Source: Brachypodium distachyon (taxonomy: Eukaryota; Streptophyta; Magnoliopsida; Poales; Poaceae). Taken from it: a DNA stretch of 64,000 nt. The stretch is from NCBI RefSeq assembly GCF_000005505.3, contig NC_016133.3, positions 49,317,237 to 49,381,236 on the forward strand, given 5' to 3'. The notes below the pieces were generated by a model. That model saw only the letters and a program-made list of their open reading frames with translations. It searched no databases and had not been told where the DNA came from. The position numbers and the translations under genes were made by a program. How positions within the stretch are numbered: position 1 is the stretch's first letter; every line of letters begins with the position of its first letter. Shown one piece after another: positions 12,152-21,860 of this stretch.

Positions 12152-14461
12152 AATTTCATTTCCAGATCAGCACAAAGTTGGACAAGTTCACATGGAAAAA
12201 ATGTTAGGTTGCTATTCTGTTATATCTATCTAACTGATGTGGCAGTAGATTGATAATTTCCAGAAGTAGTACCGCAGAAATTTTATCTCATCATGCACTT
12301 CTATAGAGATAAACCCACTGGCAGTTTGTTCCTTTGCATGACAGTTGACGAAAGCTTAGGACTTGGATAGGAACAATTTGATATAGAACTGTTGAAGGTT
12401 TACATAGTTCACCTAGTCGTTTTTGCAAGGATGTGTTGTAACCTTCGGGAATGCTGTTATTTCTATTTGGATACGAACAGTTTGATATAGAATTTGGCTA
12501 TGCTTTTTTAGATATGATTACTTATTTACATCGTATGACCTTTTCTACTGTATAAACTTGATTCTCTTTTCCCCTCTTCTTGGGAGTAAACTGTTGGTCA
12601 TTCAGGATGCTATTTTTGTGTTTGGCTAACCAATTTTTTTCCTGCTTTCGTGTGTATTTTTCAACAATATATAAAATAACTTTAGCAGAACACAGTTCGG
12701 CAACGCCAAGCTAAACCTTACTCAACCCTCCTAAAGGGAGTGAAAACCCCAGCATTATGATATGTTCATGCATTTGTTTCTTTTGCTCGTTCCTTCTTTG
12801 CCTTTTTGGAAAGTTTGCAATGAAACTATTAACATACAAGGTCTTATCCAATTGGTCATAAAAAAGATGCATCTGTAATAAAAAAAAGATTGTTACAGCT
12901 GCAAAATTTAAACGTTCAGCAGAGCTTTGCATCTGTATTTGGTGGTAGTAGTGTGGAATCAAGCAGACAACACGACAGGCCTGCAACACGATGAAAACAA
13001 GCAGAGATTGATGGGCCATAGTGCTTAACTACCGGATTATCTGTTATAACTATCTTTCGAAATCAATTTTGCTGTAGATGACAAGTGATAGTGGATACAG
13101 TACAGCATGCACGGTGCATCACCAGTGTGACACTAAGGTTTTAGCCTTCACCGACTTGTCATCACTCATTCAAGGCTAGGAAGTACATCAAAGAATACAA
13201 CACAGGGAAGCCCTTTGATCCTTTTTTACATCAAATCTCCTAGCTTGCCCTGCTTGCGCTGCATATATTGTTCCTCCTTTGCATTGCAGTGCTGTCGAGT
13301 GCCAGCCCGGAGGATTCAACAATGTAAAACCTAATAATGATAATAAGAAGAAACACATTACGAGATGCTGAAACAAGGAGCGAAAAGGTGTCTGTAAAAG
13401 GTTAAGTTCAGACAGAAATGTAGTCAAGCTGATCAGTTTTACTGACGCACCATGATCCATGAAGAAACCAAGCTCATTGTTAAATGAATAAAAAAAGCGG
13501 AACAAGATATAGAAGACCACATTCCAGCTTTAACAGACAGCGAAAAAGGTGTTTCAGTTGCATGTCAGAAACAAGTCAAAGAAGAATATTTCACAAATAA
13601 ATCATTATTCAGGAACCATATGCTCCCAAATCAAAACTGACTCCCTATAATTTTGTATATTGTATTCCCCGAGTCTGACTTGCTGGAATTCCTGCTTGAA
13701 GATATACAGCTGGATTGCAACTTAAGAAAGCCTCCTTTGTTTCGCACCAAGGCGGCAATAACTCCCTCCATATCCAACTTGATAGTTCAAAAGAAATCGA
13801 GAACAATTATCAATTCCAGCCAGTTTTATTAGCTATTTTAAGTTTTGAATATTTTTACACATGCATGAGCAAGCCCTTCCTAATTGCGTATGACAACATC
13901 TCGTCTGAAAGTACAGAGAAGTTGCAACAGCAGGTTAGCTAATTGAACTACAACAACTATCATTGCTTGCAGCCAACATTTCATATATGAATGATCTTCT
14001 AATACAGCAAGTGCTTATTTGGAGCATGATACAAATTCTCACTAGGTCAAAACAAGACATGAACACAAATCAGATGCAGCTAAAGGAATGAGCACCAGCA
14101 GTACACAGGCGTGTGCCAATCGCCAAACCATCAAATCATATTTAACTCGAAATTCAGCAGCAGAAATCGAGCATTTCAATTGCTGCCACCATGATTTTGA
14201 GCAACTATAACATTTATACCACAGAACCACACAATCAATAATACAATTGCTTGGTAGATAACATATTGTAAGATGAAGTTGCTAATATCAATTTGAACCA
14301 TTGCAGCATAGTACTAACTGTAAATGGGCAGACAAATTGCAAAAGAAATGTAGACCATTCTTTATGTTAAAGCATCCCGGAAACATGACAAGTCAGAAAC
14401 ACTACATGTGTTCAATAAATCGCTGGTGCCAAGATAAACAAAAAAAACACACCTCCTTTTC
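12152..14461. other. intergenic between convergent mTERF5 and ISY1 3' ends
   Basis: These 2.3 kb are AT-rich, lie between two 3' ends and presumably contain both 3' UTRs. I see no protein domain, RNA gene or TIR element. Small open frames (12711-13019, 13188-13520, 14042-14230, all minus) carry no recognisable motif. Confidence 0.5.
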
Positions 14462-15397
14462 CTAGCGTTGCACATTGAGCATCTCCTTGGCCTCCTTCTG
14501 TTCGTCCTGCAGGGTGTCACTGGTGTACTTGCTTAGCAGCTCCTTCTTCTTCTTCTCTAGCACCATTCGCTCAATCTCCTTCTCATCAGGGAGCGGCACA
14601 TGTGCAACAAACTCTCTCCCAGCCTCTTCTCCCTTCTCTCTTTCCCTCTTCTCCTCCTCCTGCCTCCTCTCCTCCTCAACCTCCTCCTCCACCTCCTCGA
14701 ACAGCACTTCCCTAGCTGCCTCTCCACCACGCCCACCTGCTGCAGCCACTTCGCCACTCACCACACCCTTCATGGCCTCCCGACGCACACGCTCCACGCG
14801 GTGCCATTCTGTGACAACTTCATCCCGCATTCGCTTCTCCGCAGCAGCCTCAAGGGGCTCTAGCACGCCATCCTCGTCGTCATAGTACCCATAGTACCCA
14901 GCATTAATGCGCTTGTGGATCTCGTATCGGGTACGACGCTTGCGGACCTCAGGTGGCTTGTCGAATAGCTCACGGACGCCGGGTAGCTTCTTGGCAGCAC
15001 CAAAGTAGCGGTAGCCCGGGCCACGGCCGGAGGGGTTGGGGATAGCGACGATGTTGCCGTCGAGGTCGGTCATGAGCGGGGCGTTGGAGCTGCGAGCGTA
15101 GTCGCGACCGCCGAGCTCGAGGATTCGGCGCTCCCAGTGGCCGCGCTCGCGGAGGAGCTTGTTGATCTCGTCGTTGAGGTCCCGGAGGCGGTGCTCGCCG
15201 AGGCCCTCGTTCTGGATCTCGGTGACCTTGACGCCGATCTCGCGCAGGATCTCCGCGCGCCAGCGGTCGGCATCGGCGAGGTCCCGGCACTCGGAGGCGA
15301 GGTAGGGCCGGCGCTCGCGGGGCTTGCGCTTCTCGTCCTGCTTCATCGTGATGAAGCGATTCAGCATGGACTGCGCCTTCTCCTCGTTACGAGCCAT
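14462..15397 (-). CDS. ISY1: pre-mRNA-splicing factor ISY1 homologue
   Basis: Single-exon gene of 311 residues. ISY1 is a small spliceosomal protein of the Prp19/NTC-associated complex that acts during the catalytic steps of splicing in the nucleus. The start MARNEEKAQSMLNRFITMKQ is the near-invariant ISY1 N-terminus. It is followed by RRPYLASECRDLADADRWR, an EIGVKVTEIQNEGLGEHRLR block, and a lysine/arginine-rich helix ending in LLRERGHWERRILELGG. The GYRYFGAAKKLPGVRELF motif and a YYGYYDDEDGVLEPLE tract are also family features. The C-terminal third is a low-complexity Glu/Arg coiled region, which is variable between species. Length is near that of other plant ISY1 proteins. The 5' side faces the Harbinger element at 15525, so the proximal promoter and 5' UTR are very short before the insertion. 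Confidence 0.95.
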   Translation of the reverse strand: MARNEEKAQSMLNRFITMKQDEKRKPRERRPYLASECRDLADADRWRAEILREIGVKVTEIQNEGLGEHRLRDLNDEINKLLRERGHWERRILELGGRDYARSSNAPLMTDLDGNIVAIPNPSGRGPGYRYFGAAKKLPGVRELFDKPPEVRKRRTRYEIHKRINAGYYGYYDDEDGVLEPLEAAAEKRMRDEVVTEWHRVERVRREAMKGVVSGEVAAAGGRGGEAAREVLFEEVEEEVEEERRQEEEKREREKGEEAGREFVAHVPLPDEKEIERMVLEKKKKELLSKYTSDTLQDEQKEAKEMLNVQR

Positions 15398-15524
15398 GGC
15401 GCCCGGTCGAGCGGGGGCTGCCGGCGGCGGCGGCGGCGGCGGCGAGGTTCGTGAGCTTGAGGAGGACGAGGGTTTGGGGAGATGGGAGGCGGGCGGGTTC
15501 GATTGGGATTTGGGAGCCGGGTTA

Positions 15525-16435
15525 GAGCATCTTCAGCCGGGTTCGATTGGGATTTGGGAGCCAGGGACTGTTTAGAGTCTCTACTCTACTCATTTTTTAG
15601 GGGCTGAGAAAAAAAAAAGCTTTTCAACACGGTCCCTAAAACAGGAAGGTCCCTACCTTCCTAAATATCCCTTCCCAGCCCTCATTTTCACGGGTCCGCA
15701 GGGGCCTTCTTATTTCTTCCGCGCGTTTTCTTCTTCTCGCTCGCGCCCTTCTCGCTGCTCGTACGCAGGGGCTCGATGCCGCCCATCTGCTTCTCCGCCG
15801 GCCCGTCCGCGCCGCCCCGCCGCCGGTCCGTCTTTCCCCACGCCTGCCTTTCCCCATGCCGCCCTCGACCCCCATGGTCACCGCCGCCCTTGGTCGTTGC
15901 TGCTCTGCTCCTCACGGAGCAGCGCTGCCCCGCGTCGTCACGAGACTGGCTCGCTCCCTCGCCCATCCCCGTCGCCACCGCCCCTGATTTCCCCAACCTC
16001 AGCGCTCTCCGTTCCCGCCGCGCCGCCGCCATTTCTGCTCGCTCCCCTCCCGTCTGCTCACGTCCCGCCGCCTTCCATCTCCTCCCATGGCCGGCGACCC
16101 CGCAGCTCCACCCCCTGCCCCACCTACTCAACGAGCACCGCCGGTCCGACAGCCCCCCATTTGCCCATGGTTGCTGCAAAATGGTGGAGATCGAGAGGAA
16201 TGGGGGAAGAGAGAGCATTGGATCGAGAGGAATGGGGAAGAGGGAGCACTGGAGAAGAAGGAAGAAATAAATAAAGAAAAAGCAAACTAGGACCCACATG
16301 TCATAAAGCGAATAGGGGCCGTGGAACAGAGAGTACTGCTGAAGATGTTTGTAAATTTTGGGGTCCTAAAATTTGAGGAAAATCCCTAGATGTAGTTTAG
16401 GCACCTAGTTTTAGAGGCTACTGATGAAAATGCTC
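15525..16435. mobile_element. PIF/Harbinger-type non-autonomous element, 911 bp
   Basis: The element begins GAGCATCTTCAGC and its other end, read inverted, begins GAGCATTTTCATCAG, a terminus typical of grass Harbinger MITEs. Both ends are flanked by the 3-bp duplication TTA (15522-15524, 16436-16438), as expected for PIF/Harbinger. The interior (15700-16250) is strongly GC-rich with open frames but no domain I recognise, so it may be captured gene sequence. It sits between ISY1 (minus) and the RRM gene (plus) and therefore separates their promoters. A 24-bp host segment from just outside the left end is repeated just inside it (see findings). Confidence 0.8.
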
Positions 16436-16714
16436 TTAGGGGAAGAGACGTCTTTTATTTTTATAACACGATGTTGTCTTCAGATACCGGTCGCCTTCCG
16501 CGATCCAGGCAGCCAGGCTAGAGAAGGCTGTTTTTAGCCTTGCAATTGTAGGAAATATTTCCTCAAACAGGCCGGCCCATAGCAGACAAATCCACAGCCC
16601 AAAACGGGAGCGGGAGGGTGGAAACCGAAACACCGCCGCCGTTTCCCGTTGCCTTGTTTCCCTGCCGGAAAACGCCGCTCCCCGGCCGTAAACTCCACAA
16701 ATCTCACAAAACAC

Positions 16715-17785
16715 ATGGGGCGGAAGCGGAAGCGGAAGCGGCGCGCCTCCAAGGACGAGCTGTCGGAGGAGCGAGCCGATCCAGAAATGGCAGGAGAGGG
16801 AGTCGGGGAGGAGGAGGGCCACGATGACTCCGCGACGAACCAGCCGCCATTGATGCTCGATGACTGCGAGGAGGGGGAGGAGGAGGAAGCCATCGAGGGG
16901 CTTCTGGAGCCGTTCAGCAGGGGCGAGCTCCTCGACCTCCTGGTCGAGGCCTGTCTCCGGGACTCCGCCCTGCTCTCCCGCCTCGCTGCCTCAGCGGCCT
17001 CCGACGCCACACATCGTCGCCTCTTCGTTCACGGCCTCGGCCCCGGTTCCAATTCTGCTGCGCTTGCCGCCGCCTTCGCTCCCTTTGGCGTCCTCGAAGA
17101 GTCCCACGCCGTCGCCGACCGTGCCACCGGCCGCTGCCGTGGCTATGGCTTCGTCACCTTCCGCCGCAGCTCATCCGCCCGCCGCGCGCTCGCCGACGCC
17201 TCCAAGCGCGTCGGCGACCGCCCCGTCGCCTGCCAGCTCGCCTCCCTCGGCTCAGCCGGCCCCTGCCCCGAAATGCGTAAGCTCTTCGTTGACAAGGTGC
17301 CCGCGGGCGCCTCGCGCGACGAGCTGAGGAAGTTTTTCTGCCAGTTCGGCGAAATCGAGGCGGGGCCCCTCGGCGCCGATCATGCAACCGGGCGTTTCCA
17401 TAGGTACGCGATCTTCCTCTATAAGTCCCCAGGGGGGCTCAGGAAGGCGCTTGAGGAGCCCAGGAAGGTGTTCGACGGGTGCGAGCTCCACTGCCGGCCT
17501 GCACACAGCAAGAAGCGTGCAACCGCGGAACCTATAAACGCCGATGGCCAGATAAATGCCACTGGTTCCACGGCCTTGCCAACTTTCCATCCTAAGGAGG
17601 TTGCATCAACTTCTGGCATGCATCCGCTTCTTGGATCAAATTCGCCAATGGCAAAGGGGACTAGCTCAACCGAGGTTCTCTTTTATCATAATGCTGGGGC
17701 AGGCGGCGCTGGTATCTTGGGTGCATCCCCTCTGGCCATGGCTGTACCCTCTACGCACAGCCGGAACACGCTTGATAGCCATTGA
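16715..17785 (+). CDS. two-RRM RNA-binding protein, UBA2-like
   Basis: Intronless frame of 356 residues. I chose the ATG at 16715 because MGRKRKRKRRASKDE is a typical nuclear-localising start, whereas the 22 upstream residues from 16649 look like translated leader. A Glu/Asp-rich segment (EEGEEEEAIEGLLEPFSR) precedes two RNA-recognition motifs. RRM1, about residues 99-175, has RNP2 LFVHGL and RNP1 RGYGFVTF. RRM2, about residues 187-262, has RNP2 LFVDKV and a weakened RNP1, HRYAIFLY. This order resembles the plant UBP1-associated protein 2 (UBA2) family, nuclear proteins linked to mRNA stability. The tail after residue 270 is Ser/Gly/Ala-rich and short. The family is likely; the exact member is not determined. 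The promoter abuts the Harbinger element ending at 16435. Confidence 0.8.
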   Translation: MGRKRKRKRRASKDELSEERADPEMAGEGVGEEEGHDDSATNQPPLMLDDCEEGEEEEAIEGLLEPFSRGELLDLLVEACLRDSALLSRLAASAASDATHRRLFVHGLGPGSNSAALAAAFAPFGVLEESHAVADRATGRCRGYGFVTFRRSSSARRALADASKRVGDRPVACQLASLGSAGPCPEMRKLFVDKVPAGASRDELRKFFCQFGEIEAGPLGADHATGRFHRYAIFLYKSPGGLRKALEEPRKVFDGCELHCRPAHSKKRATAEPINADGQINATGSTALPTFHPKEVASTSGMHPLLGSNSPMAKGTSSTEVLFYHNAGAGGAGILGASPLAMAVPSTHSRNTLDSH

Positions 17786-20148
17786 GCCGTACAGAGTCAG
17801 AGTGGCCGGTTGTTTTCCATGGGCGCTTCAACTTCGACAACCGGGATGGTCAGGGATCAGCGAGACAAGGCTTAATACATTGTTTACCTTGACGATAGGT
17901 AAAAACAACATGGTCTTATGCTAATCAAGCACCAAATTAAAACACAGATGCATTGAGTTTAGTAGACATCAGATACACATTTGCATATATATCAATTAGT
18001 TGCTGAAAATGAAAAAGAGAGACGTTGGTTGATTTAAGTCAAATTCATGGTTTACATTACTCTGCTTCTTATCATCCAGCAGAAGGTTCTTTCCAAAAGA
18101 ATCCTGATTTCGGAATACTTTATGCAATAAGAGCAATCATATAGTCTATGACAAAATGCATCTTTGTCTGAGATTTTCCTTTGGTGTCACTTTGTATAGG
18201 GGTAGATAACTTCTGTGTTGACGTTACTGTTTGTTACCAGCCAGAAAACAGACAATATTTGACTAATTGAATTTGCTTCTCCTTAATGTAATTATGGTCA
18301 TTGGACGACAAGCTACAATTTTTTTATTTGAATCAGGGTTTAAAATTTTGATGAAATTTAGGTGACATTTCTGAAATTTCGGCCATTTTGGTGGGCCTTG
18401 AAACTGTAGCCATTCAGTTAGTTTTTTGGGTTTGACTACAATTTAAGCCCAATCCAAAATAGCTCCCTGTAAACCTTCTCTACCCTATAATACAGTATGC
18501 TGTTTTTCTTTTTTGAATGAGAACGTATTAATTAACTTGTATTGGACAAATTCTTGTTCTGCTATAATTTTGATAAATTTATGCAAAATTTCATGGAATT
18601 TCAAACATTGGAATCCAAAATAGTTTCCGGAATTCCGAAATGCCGGTCATTTCAGTGGGTAACGAAATTTTAAACCTTGATCTGAATCTCCTATTTTCTG
18701 CGTTGAAAGGCTCTAGCAGACCCAGGTAACACTTCATAGAGTTCATTTCACCGGAGGCTGGGCAAAGGCAGAGCTAGAAAAAAAATTCATGCCCCATTTT
18801 CAAACTTGAATGACAATGCCTAGAGAGTTCTCTCTTTGGTCATTAGAAAAAAATCTGAGCTCTGAAGATGCCTGCTGAAACTGAACAGTTTCTGTAAAAC
18901 TCCTGGATCCTAAACATGCCCAAAACTATAGATGTTGCAGAGACAAACATGACACAGTGATGCTGATGCTTCGGTACTGTCCATGCATTAGTACCAGACT
19001 CGATTTCAGCCACTGAGTTAGGTCTGGGCTTCTGGTATAAGTACCACTGAGACTTATCAATTGAGATCCTTCTTAGAGTAAATGAACAAAAACTGACTTC
19101 TAATTTTAATCATACGGGTATGTAGAAATGAAAGCTTGCATGTCAAGGGACGTGGTCGCCGTGCAAGCAATGTTGCAATGAGGAAGCTGAGAAGTCTTGT
19201 GCCCCAATGTCCAAGACATGAAGAGCACGCTGCAGGAGGCCTAAGGTATTTCCTGTGCACCTCATTTCCCTCAAAGACTGTTAAGCTGTTGTGGTCATCA
19301 CAACCACGGGTTGGTGGTCCAACTCCCAGAAGCAGCGCGGCTATACCTTGGGGAGTTTGATGCGCCAATTCTGGTAGGGCAGAGAAGCCACCTTGATATG
19401 GATGCACCTTGAAACTTGCCTTCAGCAGTTCAGCTCATCACATCATGGCAAAAGTGGATGCACTTTTTTCAGTATTGCTTTCACGCGACGGGCTTTAGAT
19501 GTTTAGGTGGTCATATTCTCTGTTGTCATTCAGGCAGGCATACAAAGTGACCATGCTAGTTTAGTTTCTGGGGGCATAATCTGACCAGGACTGCACTAAC
19601 ATGTCATGGGATTCTAAGCAAATTATCTTTGCTGGTGCCGCTATGGTGGAATATGAGAGCATGACTGGTGGATGGGAGAGAGGGTTCTGAATTCTGATTC
19701 TCAGTGAGGTCATCAGCGCAAAATCCTGATTGGTTTAATCATTTCAGCTCATGTGATGAAAAAGGCTCCCAGTACTATGGCACCAGCAAGTTGTGGAACT
19801 TATTATTTTCACTACAGTGGCTTTCTTGCACAGATGATCTGCAATTCGTCATTGCTCACTGTAGAATCTGTTGATGTTTTGACAACTTGAAGGCTTGTTA
19901 CTCACATTGCGCTATTTTACACCAACCTTCAACTTTCCTTATCAAGAAAGAAGAGATGGGCCAATGGCTGAGATACGTTACATGGTATTTCTGGGACACC
20001 ATAGTCAGTGTCTGTACACGCGATAAAGTAATCTATTGAACTACATGACACCCCATCGAGCACACAACACTTATCTGGTGTGCTTGGCCTTATGAATCGT
20101 TCAGTTTATCCTCATTTTTGCAGAGGATGAATGCAGTTATCCCCGTTG
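17786..20148. other. intergenic between RRM gene and FT-like gene
   Basis: Apart from the hAT MITE at 18334-18679 I see no supported gene. Small open frames at 19057-19407 (both strands) have no recognisable domain. The last few hundred bases are probably the 3' flank of the FT-like gene, which ends at 20149. Confidence 0.45.
18334..18679. mobile_element. hAT-type MITE, 346 bp
   Basis: Left end CAGGGTTTAAAATTT and inverted right end CAAGGTTTAAAATTT form a terminal inverted repeat. The 8-bp flanks atttgaat (18326-18333) and atctgaat (18680-18687) match at seven of eight positions, the length expected for hAT insertions. There is no coding capacity. Confidence 0.75.
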
Positions 20149-21754
20149 TCATCGAATGTATCGTCTGCCACCACATCCAGTCTCCCTTTGGCAGTTGAAG
20201 AACACTGAAGCCACTGGTGGGCCTAGATTGTAAAGTGCTGAGAAGTCCCTTGAGTTAAAGTTGGGTCTCCATCCTGGTGCATCAATAGTCTGCCTGACAG
20301 ATTGGCGGAAAATCACAAAGACAAAGCGATGTATTCCTGCTGTTGGCTTTGGACTTTCATAGCTGACTATCTCGTTTCCTGCAATATAGTTATATAATTT
20401 CTCAGGGAAAATCTAGATAAATATTATGCCCCAGCTTACAAACATTGCTGCAGAAGTATTTATGTTGGATTCAATGCAGAATCTCGTTGGTGCTTCAAGG
20501 TTCAAATTCAGCTTTAATCTGTCCACATCATATATATACTGCAGAGCGACAGTTCGATTATACAAGTTTGGGCCAGACATTTGAATATCTCTATTCAATG
20601 GATCATGTGGAAGACAGTAAATATATGCTGTCTACTGCGTTGGTGTACGGTGAGTAATATATTTTTCTTTGCTCCCCTTTTTAGCAGTGGTGAACTGATG
20701 ATGTTCACTCTGTGGACTGTACAAATAACTAAGTTTGTATTATTAATGGGGTTGGTAGGCTTTTATTTTATTTTATGTCAATGCAAACTATATATGAGTG
20801 TCATCAAAAGTGCCAAAAGGTAGGTTCATTACAAGTGTTTATCGATGCTTCAAAACATTTAAATAATGGAAATGCGAATATGAGATGTAAAAGAATGAGA
20901 GGAACCCACCATAGCTTGCATTTGCTGATTCTGGAATATCTGTCACCAACCTGTGTGACATGCACACAATTGTAAGCAACACTTCTGCATGGACATTTAA
21001 ATTCATTCATTGCAAGTGTTTCAGGTCTTACCAGTGAAGGTATTCTCTTTTGGTTGGATTGCTTGGACTTGGTGAGTCGGGATCCACCATCACCTATTGG
21101 TAAGTTTGTTATCATTCTTTGTTAGAAGCATAGACTGGAATATTGTGGTTCTAAGTTCCTGCAGTGTATATGTCTAGGCCAATGTGTATAACTTCAATTT
21201 GTAATGTGTGTCCGTATGCAAAGGCACTGCTATATTTGCTGACACTAGCAAAAGCAAGTTGAACATCTTTAAAGGACATATCTTAAATATAATATAGAAC
21301 TGTAAAAGGTCTTTCTCAAGCAACAAGGATAGCTCTTAAATCTTCAGAATCAAGATTCTACCGATACCAAAAACAATTTTTAAGTGGGTGTCCTTAATGT
21401 TGTCATGCAGATAATGTGCTAGAGAAGAAAAAAAAGGTGACCTGACCTAGCCCTTTGAGTTGTAGTTAACTGATGTTTTGTTAGACCAAGGGCAGAGTGC
21501 TTAACTGTAAATCATATCATATTCAATGCTGCAATGAGGTAGACAGGTAGTTATGAACTCACCAAAGTGTAAAGGTTTCTCATGTCACGGCCAGCAATCT
21601 CAATCCTTGGCTCATTCACTACCTGTGAAGGCTTGAGGTCAGATCCATTAGTCAGCTCCCTATTGTTGTATAGGATTTTGAGTGATGCTGATTTGATAAA
21701 TGGGTCCAAGATATCTCCAACTACGTTGCCTACAACAAGTGGATCCCTTGACAT
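20149..21754 (-). CDS. FLOWERING LOCUS T-like PEBP protein, four exons
   Basis: Exons on the minus strand: 21563-21754, 21032-21093, 20910-20950 and 20149-20378 (192, 62, 41 and 230 nt; the 62- and 41-nt exons are hallmarks of FT/TFL1 genes), giving 174 residues. FT proteins move from leaf to shoot tip and act with FD bZIP factors to control flowering. Visible motifs are MSRDPLVVG, the ligand-pocket [27 protein letters not shown] and GGRRYIR. Tyr82 (FT Tyr85) places it with FT rather than TFL1. In segment B, usually YAPGWRQN, this protein reads DAPGWRPN: Asp131 replaces FT Tyr134 and Pro137 replaces FT Gln140. Glu106, Trp135 and Asn149 (FT 109, 138, 152) are kept. Nothing is broken, so it is probably a functional paralogue with altered activity. 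A rice FTL5/FTL6-type orthologue is my guess from memory. Confidence 0.93.
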
Positions 21755-21852
21755 AGTTAGCTATGCTCAGTAATCTTGAGGAGATAGTGATCGAGGGGAG
21801 CTAACTTGGCTTCGATGCACTTGGGTGAGGTGAGAGGTGCAGGCCTGTGCTC

Positions 21853-21860
21853 TATATATA
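21853..21860 (-). promoter_or_regulatory. TATA box of the FT-like gene
   Basis: On the minus strand this reads TATATATA within gagtatatatagagc, about 100 bp upstream of the FT-like ATG. That distance would give a 5' leader of roughly 65-75 nt, which is normal. I see no other core element with confidence. Confidence 0.6.

Noticed and set aside
14475..15575. Plus-strand frames opposite ISY1
   Set aside because: They are antisense shadows of a GC-rich, highly conserved coding exon.
16649..16714. Upstream ATG for the RRM protein
   Set aside because: The added 22 residues are not family-like, and MGRKRKRKRR is a typical start.
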